A stretch of DNA of 64,000 nucleotides, taken from the NCBI GenBank assembly GCA_017516485.1, contig JAFXCH010000054.1:1-64000 (forward strand), written 5' to 3'. The translations under genes and the position numbers were made by a program. Source of the DNA: Clostridia bacterium (lineage in GTDB: Bacteria; Bacillota; Clostridia; Oscillospirales; Acutalibacteraceae). The notes under the pieces were generated by a model. The model was not told the origin of the DNA, made no database searches, and saw nothing but the letters and a program-made list of their open reading frames with translations. Shown here piece by piece: positions 18,085 to 26,087 of this stretch (within the stretch, counting starts at the first letter, position 1; each line of letters opens with the position of its first letter).

Positions 18085-18494
18085 ACTTTTCACTCCTTTG
18101 ATTATAACAAACAAGCCTTTGCTTTTTTCTTTTGTCATAACGTAAATTTGCAGAGATTAAGTATTTTGTCGGTATTTACGATTACAGAAATATTATAGTA
18201 TTTATTTGCTGATTATGCAATATGATTGAATATCAAATTTATGAATTTTCATTTATATTTGTCGTAGACAAAGTTGTCAAGCAGCTTTTTATATGTTATA
18301 TTAGAAAGAAATGTAGGGAACGGTCTCTACCGTTCAGTCAAGTATTCGGAGCAGTCAAGACTGTTCCCTACACTACTCCGTAAAATGATATTTCTTAACA
18401 ACGGCAGACCACACAAGGTCTCCCTCCTGCGGTAACCAACCGCATAAATCTCAAAAACAAAGTTGCTCTATACAACAGAGGTGAATGTCAGACA
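18085..18494. other. 410-bp intergenic region with a REP-like element
   Basis: Divergent promoters for the ABC pair and for the phosphatase operon must lie here. The stretch 18085-18300 is AT-rich. A palindromic element occupies 18312-18372, and a small hairpin, TGCGGT-aacc-AACCGCA, lies near 18435-18451. No small gene was found. Confidence 0.5.
18312..18372. repeat. REP-like element bounded by TGTAGGGAAC / GTTCCCTACA
   Basis: A 61-bp element. Its 15-bp terminal arms (TGTAGGGAACGGTCT and AGACTGTTCCCTACA) pair with one mismatch, and an internal ACGGT-ctct-ACCGT hairpin is present. It shares the GTAGGG foot and the GGAACGGTC core with copies at 44701, 45754 and 46478. Confidence 0.65.
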
Positions 18495-19613
18495 ATGATT
18501 AATTTAACCACAAAGATTAAAGAGATGACCGTAGAATCGGGTAAAAGGATACTTGTAACAAGTGATATTCACGGAAATCTTAAATATTTCAAGAATGTTC
18601 TGACTAAAGCCTCCTTTTCCGATAACGACATTCTGTTTATTGTCGGTGACATAATCGAAAAGGGACCTGAAAATTTAAAAACGCTTCGCTACGTTATGGA
18701 ACTTTGTAAAAAAGGTAATGTAATACCTCTGATAGGTAATGTAGATGCATACAGAATAAAACTGATATACGGATTATCTGAAGAAAACGTAAGCGGATTT
18801 TATAATTACATTTTATCTTTGAGAGAGTGGGCAGGCACAAGCTTTTATGAAGAGCTTGCCAATGAATGCGGCTACTCAATAAACTCCCCCGAAGATATAC
18901 TTTCAGCTAAAGAAGCTGTTATAGAGCGTTTAGAAAGTGAATTCAGTTTTTTGGCAAGCCTTCCTACGATTATAGAAACTCAGAATTATGTTTTTGTACA
19001 CGGCGGATTAAGAGAAAAAGATATTGAAGGTAACATCAACAAAGGCGTTTTGGAGCTTACTAAATTTGATGCTTTTATGACTAATACTCCACATACCTTT
19101 GATAAGTTTGTTATAGCGGGTCATTGGCCTGTTGTACTGTACAGTAACTCTATACAGCAAATGAATCCGATAATTGACCGTAATAAAAAAATTATATCTA
19201 TAGACGGTGGGTGCGGTGTAAAAAAAGAAGGTCAGTTAAATTTGCTTATTATTCCCGATATAAACTGCTCTGTTGATGATATAACTTACATCAGCCATGA
19301 CGATATCGCTACCGTAACTGCCCTTGAAAACCAAGAAGAAAGCAACGAGTCGATCTATATATCATGGCTTAACAGAGAAATACGCATTATAAATAAAGGC
19401 GATGAGTTTTCATACATTGAGCATATGCAGAGCGGACATAAATTCGACATTCCTAACCGCTATATAAGAAACGAAAACGAATGTTACGATTATACCGATT
19501 ACTTGCTTCCTGTAAAATCGGGTGATAAGCTCTCACTGATAACCGAAACCACAAAAGGATGTATTGTAAAAAAAGACGGAGTAATAGGTTGGTATTTAGG
19601 AAAATATGATTGA
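18495..19613 (+). CDS. Calcineurin-like phosphatase with C-terminal beta domain
   Basis: 372 residues. PPP/PrpE-type metallophosphatase motifs are in order: VTSDIHGN (about 21-28), IVGDIIEKGP (about 50), LIGNVDAY (a GNxD variant in which the usual His of GNHD is Val), FVHGG (about 170) and IAGHWP (about 210). The last 90 residues are beta-rich and end in KDGVIGWYLGKYD, resembling a small SH3-like fold. It is cytoplasmic and may act on phosphoproteins, dinucleotide polyphosphates or sugar phosphates. It overlaps the FkbM-type gene by 8 bp. ATG 18495 follows GAGGTGA at 18478-18484; an earlier ATG there opens only a four-codon frame. Confidence 0.8.
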   Translation: MINLTTKIKEMTVESGKRILVTSDIHGNLKYFKNVLTKASFSDNDILFIVGDIIEKGPENLKTLRYVMELCKKGNVIPLIGNVDAYRIKLIYGLSEENVSGFYNYILSLREWAGTSFYEELANECGYSINSPEDILSAKEAVIERLESEFSFLASLPTIIETQNYVFVHGGLREKDIEGNINKGVLELTKFDAFMTNTPHTFDKFVIAGHWPVVLYSNSIQQMNPIIDRNKKIISIDGGCGVKKEGQLNLLIIPDINCSVDDITYISHDDIATVTALENQEESNESIYISWLNREIRIINKGDEFSYIEHMQSGHKFDIPNRYIRNENECYDYTDYLLPVKSGDKLSLITETTKGCIVKKDGVIGWYLGKYD

Positions 19614-20658
19614 AGAACTTTTAAAACTTAAATCAAGCTGGGAATTTCTGCAGAGCACCACCCTGCCGATTGCTGTTTACGGCACAGGCAACGGTGCTGA
19701 CAAAGTATTTGATGAATTCGAAAAGCTCGGTATTAAAGTATCTGCCGTGGTTGCAAGCGACGGATTTGTAAGAAAACGCACGTTCCGTGGATTTGAAGTG
19801 AAATCTGTTTCACAGGCAGAAAACGAACTCGGTAATTTTGTTGTGGCGCTCTGCTTTGCAAGCCCCTTACCGGATGTAATTCACAGCATAAAAGAGCTGT
19901 CTAAACGGCACAGAGTAATTATGCCGTCGGTGCCCGTTTACGGTGATAATATATTCAACAAAGAGTTTCTGAAAGATAACATTAATGAAATAAAAAGTGC
20001 TTACAGTATATTGGCTGATGAGCAATCAAAAAAAGTATTTGAGGGTATTATCCGATTTCAGATTACGGGTGATTTAAACTGCTGTTTTAGCTGTGAAACA
20101 GATAAAAACGAGGCTTTTTCGATACTTGATTTAGGCAAAAGCGAGAGTTTTCTTGACCTCGGTGCTTACCGCGGTGATACAGTTGAAGAATTCTTAAACT
20201 ATGCAAAATCATACAGCAAAATCGTTGCTGTTGAGCCGGATAAAAGGACATTTAAAAAGCTGCAGACAAACTGCGAAAGTACAGAAAACTTCACTGCAAT
20301 AAACAGCGCCGTATGGTCTTGTGACTGCACGCTTAAATTTGACGGCAACAAGGGTCGCGGTGCCTCTGCAAAAGCTGACGGCGAAGAAATAACAGCAGTA
20401 TGTGTTGACAGTTTATTTGATAAATTCGGCAAGTTTACATACATTAACACCGATATTGAGGGTGCTGAAAGCGAGATGCTTGACGGTGCAAATAAAGCAC
20501 TGAAAACCAAGCCGAAGCTATGTATTGCGGCATACCACAGAAGCGAAGATATTTTTGCACTTGTAAACCAAGTAAACAGCATCAATCCCGAATACAAAAT
20601 ATACCTTCGCCACCATCCGCATATTTCTTTTTGGGATACAAATATTTACTGCATTTAA
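19606..20658 (+). CDS. FkbM-family methyltransferase with N-terminal Rossmann-like domain
   Basis: 350 residues. Residues 1-115 form a Rossmann-like domain (PIAVYGTGNGADKVFDEFEKLG), as found in sugar or nucleotide-diphosphate binding fusions. Residues about 160-350 form an FkbM-type SAM-dependent methyltransferase: FLDLGAYRGDTVEEF (SAM-binding motif I), IVAVEPDKRTFKKL (motif II, acidic end of strand 2), and INTDIEGAESEMLDGA, the FkbM signature. It may O-methylate a sugar or glycan precursor. It overlaps the phosphatase gene upstream and lies 18 bp before the HAD gene, consistent with a three-gene operon acting on phosphorylated or activated sugars. Confidence 0.85.
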   Translation: MIEELLKLKSSWEFLQSTTLPIAVYGTGNGADKVFDEFEKLGIKVSAVVASDGFVRKRTFRGFEVKSVSQAENELGNFVVALCFASPLPDVIHSIKELSKRHRVIMPSVPVYGDNIFNKEFLKDNINEIKSAYSILADEQSKKVFEGIIRFQITGDLNCCFSCETDKNEAFSILDLGKSESFLDLGAYRGDTVEEFLNYAKSYSKIVAVEPDKRTFKKLQTNCESTENFTAINSAVWSCDCTLKFDGNKGRGASAKADGEEITAVCVDSLFDKFGKFTYINTDIEGAESEMLDGANKALKTKPKLCIAAYHRSEDIFALVNQVNSINPEYKIYLRHHPHISFWDTNIYCI

Positions 20659-20676
20659 ACACAGGAGAATCCTTAT

Positions 20677-21318
20677 ATGAATATAACAGGTGCAATTTTT
20701 GACTTTGATGGTACGCTTTTCAGCTCAATGCATATATGGAGAGGTGTTCGTTTCACATTCCTTGAGCATCTCGGTATCACGCTCACCGATGAAGATAAAA
20801 AAGCGTTTGACGGTCTTTCTCTTATCGAATCGCTCAAATATTCACAAGAGAAATTCGGTATTACCGAAAACGGAGATGACCTTTTTACACTGTTTTTCGA
20901 CTATATTAGGAGCAGATATCTTGCCGATGCCTGCCCTAAAAACGATATTATTGAATTTCTCGAAAAGCTGAAAGCAAAAGGAGTAAAAATCGGTATCGCA
21001 ACGGCAACGGCTGAATATGCACTTAAGTCAGTGCTTGAAAAATACGGAATGCTCGGCTATTTTTCGACAATACGCTCAACCTATACCGTAGGTGCCGCAA
21101 AAACTCAGCCCAAGGTGTATGATACCGTACTCGAGGAGCTTGGCACAGACAAGGAAACCACCTGGGTGTTTGAGGATGCACTTTATGCTGCCAAAACAGC
21201 CAAGGCAAACGGATATAACCTTGTAGGTATTTACGACGCAACCGAAGAAAATACAGCAGAGCTCGAAGAAATATCGGATATATATATTCACAACTACGCA
21301 GAGCTTGAAATCGAATAA
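20677..21318 (+). CDS. HAD-superfamily hydrolase, beta-phosphoglucomutase/phosphatase type
   Basis: 213 residues. Motif I is FDFDGTLFSS with the Asp nucleophile, motif II is IATATAEYALKS, the motif III Lys lies in AAKTQPKVYD, and motif IV is WVFEDALYAAKTAKANG. A helical cap lies between residues 18 and 85. The arrangement is that of subfamily IA hydrolases (Gph/PGM-like). It is probably a sugar-phosphate phosphatase. The ACAGGAG ribosome site precedes the ATG. It is the last gene of the phosphatase/methyltransferase operon, and a new promoter starts inside its 3' end. Confidence 0.88.
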   Translation: MNITGAIFDFDGTLFSSMHIWRGVRFTFLEHLGITLTDEDKKAFDGLSLIESLKYSQEKFGITENGDDLFTLFFDYIRSRYLADACPKNDIIEFLEKLKAKGVKIGIATATAEYALKSVLEKYGMLGYFSTIRSTYTVGAAKTQPKVYDTVLEELGTDKETTWVFEDALYAAKTAKANGYNLVGIYDATEENTAELEEISDIYIHNYAELEIE

Positions 21319-21334
21319 TAATATATGCTATAAT
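21305..21334 (+). promoter_or_regulatory. SigA-type promoter for the ketopantoate-reductase-like gene
   Basis: TTGAAA (21305-21310, inside the HAD gene end), an 18-bp spacer ending in TGC (extended -10), and TATAAT (21329-21334). Confidence 0.6.
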
Positions 21335-21364
21335 AAATTCAAATAAAATGCAGAGGTGTTAATT

Positions 21365-22381
21365 ATGGGCAGATATGCAATTTACGGTGCAGGTTCACTC
21401 GGTACCGTGCTCGGTGCTTACATTACAAAAAACGGCGGTGAAATCGACCTTATCAACCGCAACAAGGCTCACGTTGAGGCACTTAATACAAAGGGTGCTA
21501 CAATTAAGGGCACTGTTGATATGAACGTACCCGTCAAGGCTCTCACACCTGACGAGATGGAAGGTCAGTACGACGTTATACTGCTTATGACAAAACAGCT
21601 TTTCAACAAAGAAGTTGTTACAAAGCTCAAGGATCACCTTACAGATAAAGGCGTTATCGTTACCCTGCAGAACGGTCTGCCCGAACCCGGAATAGCTGAA
21701 ATTGTCGGTGCAAACCGCACAATGGGCTGTACAGTTGAATGGGGTGCCGCACTCGGTGAGCCCGGTGTATGCACACTCACAAGCGAGCCCGACAGCCTTT
21801 CTTTCCATATGGGCAAAATGGACGGTATTTCCGACGAACAGTTCAGAATGGTAAAAGACCTGCTTGAACTTATGTGTCCCGTACACGAGGAAGATAACCT
21901 CATCGGTGCACGCTGGTCAAAGCTTCTTATTAACGCTACATTTTCGGGTCTCGGCACAGTTGTCGGTGGTGTATTCGGCGACGTATCCGAAAACAAGGAT
22001 GCGGCAAAGGTTGCCGTAAGATGTATGAAAGAGTGTATTGACGTCGGCCACGCAACAGGTGCCGAGTTTGCTCCCGTACAGGGCAAGAACATCACCGCCC
22101 TCTTCTACTACAAAAATGCAATCAAGCGTGCTTTTGCAACTTTCCTTGTACCGATTGCTATGAAGAAGCACCGCGACATTGAGCCTTCAATGCTTCAGGA
22201 CATCAAAAAAGGCAAGGCTTGCGAAATTGACGCAATCAACGGCGTTGTCTGCGAATGGGGCAGAAAAACAAACGTCCCCACACCGATTAACGACAGAATC
22301 GTTGAAATCGTCAAGAAATGCGAAAAGGGCGAGCTTAAGCCCCAGGCATCAAACATCAAGCTGTTTGACGACCTGCTGTAA
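21365..22381 (+). CDS. Ketopantoate reductase-family oxidoreductase (PanE/ApbA-like)
   Basis: 338 residues from ATG 21365, 8 bases after GAGG at 21353-21356. It carries the Rossmann NADP-binding motif YGAGSLGTVLGAY at the very N-terminus, LLMTKQL (the T-K-x-x-x pattern that places the nicotinamide), and the ApbA catalytic Lys region RWSKLLINATFSGLG in the C-terminal helical domain. In PanE the enzyme reduces 2-dehydropantoate to pantoate for coenzyme A synthesis. Many Clostridia have paralogs with other substrates, and no pan genes are adjacent, so the substrate is left open. A strong terminator follows. Confidence 0.8.
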   Translation: MGRYAIYGAGSLGTVLGAYITKNGGEIDLINRNKAHVEALNTKGATIKGTVDMNVPVKALTPDEMEGQYDVILLMTKQLFNKEVVTKLKDHLTDKGVIVTLQNGLPEPGIAEIVGANRTMGCTVEWGAALGEPGVCTLTSEPDSLSFHMGKMDGISDEQFRMVKDLLELMCPVHEEDNLIGARWSKLLINATFSGLGTVVGGVFGDVSENKDAAKVAVRCMKECIDVGHATGAEFAPVQGKNITALFYYKNAIKRAFATFLVPIAMKKHRDIEPSMLQDIKKGKACEIDAINGVVCEWGRKTNVPTPINDRIVEIVKKCEKGELKPQASNIKLFDDLL

Positions 22382-22395
22382 TACATAAAAGTTAA

Positions 22396-22430
22396 AAGCG
22401 TGGTATCAGGCCGATACCACGCTTCTTTTA
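22396..22430. terminator. Terminator AAGCGTGGTATC / GATACCACGCTT
   Basis: A perfect 12-bp stem with a 5-base loop (AGGCC) is followed by CTTTTATTG. It lies between the oxidoreductase gene and the small minus-strand RHH gene, whose stop codon falls in the T-tail, so it serves both strands. Confidence 0.85.
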
Positions 22431-22604
22431 TTGTTCTGTTTCTATTTCACCGCATGATTTTTCATAATTTTCAACATACTGCTCGAGCACAAACTCAATC
22501 TCTTTGTTTGCAGAGCGTTTGTTTTTTGAAGCAATATATTTAATTTTCTCAAGCAACTCTTCAGAAACTCTCAAAGAAAAAGGAGGATAGTAATTACCTG
22601 CCAT
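22428..22604 (-). CDS. Small ribbon-helix-helix (Arc/CopG-type) DNA-binding protein
   Basis: 58 residues: MAGNYYPPFSLRVSEELLEK, then IKYIASKNKRSANKEIEFVL, then a Glu-rich end. The beta-strand FSLRV, helix A (SEELLEKIKYIASKNKR) and helix B starting with the SANKEI turn reproduce the ribbon-helix-helix fold of Arc and CopG. These bind DNA as dimers, with the strand pair in the major groove. An AGGGTG ribosome site lies 9 bases upstream. It faces the 22745 operon across a 140-bp region with three TTGAYATCAA sites, so it is probably an autoregulator of that divergent region. No toxin partner is adjacent. Confidence 0.8.
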   Translation of the reverse strand: MAGNYYPPFSLRVSEELLEKIKYIASKNKRSANKEIEFVLEQYVENYEKSCGEIETEQ

Positions 22605-22628
22605 TTACATTACACCCTTTCATAGTAA

Positions 22629-22705
22629 TTGACATCAAAATACTACCATTTTGAAGTTATTTTATATGAATTAGTATTGACATCAATTTGATATCAAATT
22701 ATAAT
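22629..22705. promoter_or_regulatory. Consensus promoter with three TTGAYATCAA operator-like sites
   Basis: TTGACA (22677-22682), exactly 17 bp, then TATAAT (22700-22705): a full-consensus SigA promoter for the rightward operon. The decamer TTGA(C/T)ATCAA occurs at 22629-22638, 22677-22686 and 22688-22697. The last two start 11 bp apart and cover the -35 box and spacer. TTTGATATCAAA (22687-22698) is a perfect palindrome. The sites suit dimers of the adjacent ribbon-helix-helix protein. Confidence 0.7.
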
Positions 22706-22744
22706 AAATTCACTTAATAACAACTTCAAAGGATGTGCATTGTA

Positions 22745-23374
22745 ATGGAAAAAACTCCGTTCTGGAAAAAGACATGGTTTATAATAATTGCTCTGATTTT
22801 TATTCCTCCGCTCGGAATAGCACTGATGTGGATTAGTAAAAAACAGTGGAAATCGGTTATCAAAATCATATTAAGCGTAGTTCTCGGCTTCTGGACACTG
22901 ATACTTGGTATTGCTATTTTCTCCCCTGCAGACGAAACATCCGCAACCGAAAGCGAAACCACAACCATTGAAAATTCAGATGCAGAAGATGTAACCGAAC
23001 CTGCGACTAAAAAGCCTATATCCGAAACGAAGCCTGTTACAAGCACAACATCGCCAACAACAACCGAAACTGTAACAGAAAGCACAACTGAGCAGGAAAC
23101 TACAAACCAACCTACAACGACGAAACCTGCAACAACAGCAAAGCCCACAACAACTAAAAAAGAGACCACGACAGCAAAGCCGACAACGACAAAGGCACCT
23201 GCAACTCAAAACACAGAAACTAACTTTGTTTTAAACAATAACACCATGAAATTCCACTACCCTACCTGTAGTTCGGTAAAAAAAATAGCACCCGAAAACA
23301 AAGGAACATTTAAAGGCAATAGGCAAACATTATTAAATAGAGGTTATGAACCTTGTGGCATTTGCCATCCATAA
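22745..23374 (+). CDS. Membrane protein with Thr-rich linker and C-terminal Cys/His (Ada-like) domain
   Basis: 209 residues from ATG 22745. An upstream in-frame ATG overlaps the AAAGGA ribosome site, so the inner start is preferred. Two membrane helices (about 12-32 and 38-60) are followed by a 100-residue Thr/Glu/Pro-rich linker with TTTKP-type repeats. The last 45 residues read NTMKFHYPTCSSVKKI and end GYEPCGICHP. The H-x(3)-C ... C-x(2)-C pattern matches the small zinc-binding module seen at the C-terminus of secreted thermonuclease-like and ComEC-associated proteins (related to the Ada metal-binding fold). The role is unknown; the module probably faces outward on a stalk. Confidence 0.7.
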   Translation: MEKTPFWKKTWFIIIALIFIPPLGIALMWISKKQWKSVIKIILSVVLGFWTLILGIAIFSPADETSATESETTTIENSDAEDVTEPATKKPISETKPVTSTTSPTTTETVTESTTEQETTNQPTTTKPATTAKPTTTKKETTTAKPTTTKAPATQNTETNFVLNNNTMKFHYPTCSSVKKIAPENKGTFKGNRQTLLNRGYEPCGICHP

Positions 23375-23399
23375 ATTCAAATAATCAAGGTGATTACAA

Positions 23400-23600
23400 A
23401 TGAAATTCGGAATGAGAAAGCCTTCGCTCAAGCGTTCTATAAAAGCGAGAACCACAGGCAAGGCAAAACGTAAAGTAAAAAAAGCATTGATTCCCGGATA
23501 CGGAAAGAAAGGTGCCGGCTGGGTGAAAAATCCAAAGAAAGCCGCATACAACAAAGTATATAAAAAGACAACATTCAGCTTTTTTGATATTTTCAAATAA
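23400..23600 (+). CDS. Small, very basic conserved protein
   Basis: 66 residues, rich in Lys and Arg, starting MKFGMRKPSLKRSIKARTTG. The middle reads KKALIPGYGKKGAGWVKNP followed by KKAAYNKVYKKTTF. From memory, very similar short proteins (GxRKPSxK ... NPKKAAYNKVY) occur across Firmicutes and their phages, without a known role; the charge suggests nucleic-acid binding. It lies 25 bp after the membrane protein gene, under the same consensus promoter, and has a ribosome site (AAGGTG). A terminator follows. Confidence 0.75.
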   Translation: MKFGMRKPSLKRSIKARTTGKAKRKVKKALIPGYGKKGAGWVKNPKKAAYNKVYKKTTFSFFDIFK

Positions 23601-23604
23601 TATA

Positions 23605-23650
23605 AAAACAAACAACCTGCTTCAAAATTAATCGAAGCAGGTTGTTTGTT
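23605..23650. terminator. Terminator AACAAACAACCTGCTTC / GAAGCAGGTTGTTTGTT
   Basis: A 17-bp perfect stem with a 10-base loop, ending in GTTTGTTTCTC. It lies between the basic-protein gene and the stop of the RAYT gene, and the flanking A and T runs suit both directions. Confidence 0.8.
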
Positions 23651-23652
23651 TC

Positions 23653-24180
23653 TCATTCTTTTGTGTAGAAGCAATCTAATTGCCATTTCAGCGGATTCTC
23701 TGAAATATACTGAGCTATTTTCTCATAATCACTGTCATCACGGATAATATGGTCGTGATATCCGCGTTGCCAGATGTTTACAAAGCCGTATTCTTTATGT
23801 ATCTTTTTTGATGCATTCATTTTTATGTATCCTATTAGTTTTGACATTACAGACCTGCCGTGTAGGGGCGATTCACGAATCGCCCGCAATTCTTCATCAT
23901 CTGTAATTATAATTATCAAATGAATATGGTTAGGCATAATAACATAAGAATCCACCGTTGCTTTAAAACGGGTTGGAATACTGTTGATAATACTATCAAC
24001 TATTTCTCCGTATTGCGTTAATTTTGTTTCGGGCGATTCGTGAATCGCCCCTACAACATGGGACAACGTGCATTTTCTGTTATACGTACATATTGTTAAA
24101 AAATATGCGCCCGGTGTACTGTAATCATAATTTTGTAATCGCAACCGTTTTCTTTTAGGTAAAGCATTTTCTTCTGCCAT
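23653..24180 (-). CDS. REP-associated tyrosine transposase (RAYT), IS200-like Y1 HUH family
   Basis: 175 residues, apparently complete. The Y1-transposase hallmarks are AYFLTICTYNRKC at the N-terminus, the HUH metal motif in YVIMPNHIHLIIII (about residue 90), IWQRGYHDHIIRDDSDYEKI with the catalytic Tyr, and ENPLKWQLD near the end. Such enzymes nick and rejoin single-stranded DNA and are linked to the spread of REP palindromes, whose 5' GTAG they recognise. Two inverted REP-like palindromes lie in frame inside the gene and encode VGAIHESPE and RAIRESPLHG. The RBS is AGGTGAT. It starts 20 bp after the ABC exporter operon on the same strand. Confidence 0.92.
   Translation of the reverse strand: MAEENALPKRKRLRLQNYDYSTPGAYFLTICTYNRKCTLSHVVGAIHESPETKLTQYGEIVDSIINSIPTRFKATVDSYVIMPNHIHLIIIITDDEELRAIRESPLHGRSVMSKLIGYIKMNASKKIHKEYGFVNIWQRGYHDHIIRDDSDYEKIAQYISENPLKWQLDCFYTKE
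23862..23886. repeat. REP-like palindrome GTAG-GGGCGATTC-ac-GAATCGCCC (inside RAYT gene)
   Basis: A GTAG foot is followed by a perfect 9-bp stem (23866-23874 with 23877-23885) and a 2-base loop. It is read through in frame by the transposase (minus strand). Confidence 0.8.
24031..24054. repeat. Inverted REP-like palindrome GGGCGATTC-gt-GAATCGCCC-CTAC (inside RAYT gene)
   Basis: The same 9-bp stem as the copy at 23862, in opposite orientation, so the two GTAG feet point outward and bound a 193-bp unit (23862-24054). It is also read in frame. Confidence 0.8.
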
Positions 24181-24200
24181 TTTATCACCTGTCTATATAA

Positions 24201-26087
24201 TTAATCCAACTGTGCTATTTCGTGATAAAGGTCGGCGTATCTGCCGCCCATTGCAAGAAGCTCTTCGTGTGTGCCGCGCTCGACGATTCTGCCGTGCTCA
24301 AGCACCATAATTGCGTTTGCCGTACGCACGGTAGAGAGTCTGTGGGCAATTACAAAGGTTGTGCGGTTCTCCATAATTGCGTCCATACCCTCGTCTATAT
24401 GCCGCTCTGTACGGGTATCAACCGAGCTTGTAGCTTCGTCGAGGATAAGAATAGGTGCACGGCTAATTGCCGCACGTGCTATATTCAGCAGCTGTCGCTG
24501 ACCCTGAGAAAGGTTTGCACCGTCGCCCTCAAGCACTGTATCGTAGCCGTTTTGCAGGTGCATTATAAATGAATGAGCAGAGGAAATTTTTGCCGCCTCT
24601 ATAACCTCTTCGTCCGTTGCATCAAGCCTGCCGTAGCGTATATTTTCACGCACCGTACCTGTAAACAGGTGCGTATCCTGCAAAACCATAGCAATATTAC
24701 TGCGAAGAAGTTTACGGTCAATCTGCTCAATCGGCACACCGTCAATCGTAATCGTACCGTCCTTGATATCGTAAAAGCGTGAGAGAAGATTTGTAACAGT
24801 AGTCTTACCTGCACCGGTTGAACCTACAAAAGCAATCTTCTGACCGGGCTTTGCGTAAAGAGAAATATCGTGAAGCACCGTAACCTCAGGCACATAGCCG
24901 AAACTGACGTTTTTGAGCTCGACGTGACCTTTGATTTTGCTGATATCCGCAAGCTCGCAGGTCTGCTTTTCGGGCTCTTCATCAAGCGCCTCAAACACAC
25001 GCTCTGCACCTGCCAGAGCAGAAAAGACTGTATTCATCTGCATCGAAATCTCATTTATCGGTCGGTTAAAGCTTCGGGTATAGTTGAGCGACACTGCAAG
25101 ACCGCCTATATCAAAGCCTTTATAAACAACAAGCAGAGCACCGATACAAGCAGTTATACCGTAGCACACGTTACATAACTGATGAGTAACGGGGCCCATA
25201 ATACCTGCGTTAAACTGTGCCTTTATCTGTGCCTCACAAAGTTCACTGTTGAGATATTCAAATTCCTCAACAGCTGTATCCTCATGCTCAAAAACCTTGA
25301 CAACCTTCTGGCCCGATATCATCTCTTCCGCATAGCCGTTGAGCATACCGAGAGTTTTTTGCTGGCGGACAAATGCACCACGGCTGGACTTAATAATCCT
25401 CTTACTTGCAAGTGTAAGAAGCGGAGTCATAACAACCGTAATTGCACCAAGAATCGGGTTTGTATAAAACATCAGGAAAATTATGCCTACAATGGTAATC
25501 GCACCCGAAACAATCTGAATAAGCGTTGTGTTGAGCATTTCGCCGACAGTATCAATATCGTTTGTAAATCGGCTCATAACATCGCCTGCCGGGTGAGTAT
25601 CAAAGTAACGCACAGGTAAAGTCTGAAGCTTGGAATACAGCTCATTTCGCATTAATTTGAGCGTACGCTGTGAAACCGACAGCATAAGTCTTTGCTGAAG
25701 CCACTGAGTAAGCACCGCAACAGCATAGACCGCGGCCATAACTGCAACACCCTTTGCAAGCCCTGTCAGTCTGTCAGTTATATCAGGCTGTGCAGCATCG
25801 TAATAAAGAAATTTATTCATTATCGGGCGAAGCAGATAAGACGCAACAAGCGAAGCCACCGTTTGCACAACCGAGCAGAAAAGTGCTACTGCAAGCAGAA
25901 ACCTCTGCTTTGAAAGGAATTTCAGCAAACGCGATACTGTCTTACGCAGATTCTTAGGCTTACCGCCTGCACGCATTGCACTCTCTCTGTTACCTCTGCC
26001 TGCAACATCCATTTCTTTTCCGCCCGATTTTGCAGACGTTGAAGAAGAATAGCGGTTGATAAGGCTCTGAGCTTTGATTTTATCCAT
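24201..26087 (-). CDS. ABC exporter half-transporter, subunit with canonical catalytic Glu
   Basis: About 628 residues from ATG 26087, 9 bases after AAGGAGG and overlapping the upstream gene's stop by 8 bp. A charged, glycine-rich N-terminal extension (about 1-60) is followed by six membrane helices (about 70-370) and a nucleotide-binding domain: Walker A FVGSTGAGKTTVTN, signature LSQGQRQLLNIARA, Walker B ILILDEATSSVD with a proper Glu, switch AHRLST. With its partner it forms a heterodimeric exporter like LmrCD or TM287/288. The signature LSQGQ deviates from LSGGQ. The substrate is unknown; drugs or lipids are typical. Confidence 0.92.
   Translation of the reverse strand: MDKIKAQSLINRYSSSTSAKSGGKEMDVAGRGNRESAMRAGGKPKNLRKTVSRLLKFLSKQRFLLAVALFCSVVQTVASLVASYLLRPIMNKFLYYDAAQPDITDRLTGLAKGVAVMAAVYAVAVLTQWLQQRLMLSVSQRTLKLMRNELYSKLQTLPVRYFDTHPAGDVMSRFTNDIDTVGEMLNTTLIQIVSGAITIVGIIFLMFYTNPILGAITVVMTPLLTLASKRIIKSSRGAFVRQQKTLGMLNGYAEEMISGQKVVKVFEHEDTAVEEFEYLNSELCEAQIKAQFNAGIMGPVTHQLCNVCYGITACIGALLVVYKGFDIGGLAVSLNYTRSFNRPINEISMQMNTVFSALAGAERVFEALDEEPEKQTCELADISKIKGHVELKNVSFGYVPEVTVLHDISLYAKPGQKIAFVGSTGAGKTTVTNLLSRFYDIKDGTITIDGVPIEQIDRKLLRSNIAMVLQDTHLFTGTVRENIRYGRLDATDEEVIEAAKISSAHSFIMHLQNGYDTVLEGDGANLSQGQRQLLNIARAAISRAPILILDEATSSVDTRTERHIDEGMDAIMENRTTFVIAHRLSTVRTANAIMVLEHGRIVERGTHEELLAMGGRYADLYHEIAQLD

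Noticed and set aside
22428..22604. Toxin-antitoxin pair led by the RHH protein
   Set aside because: No adjacent toxin-like gene: the neighbour on the same strand is a terminator, and the divergent gene is a membrane protein with a long linker.
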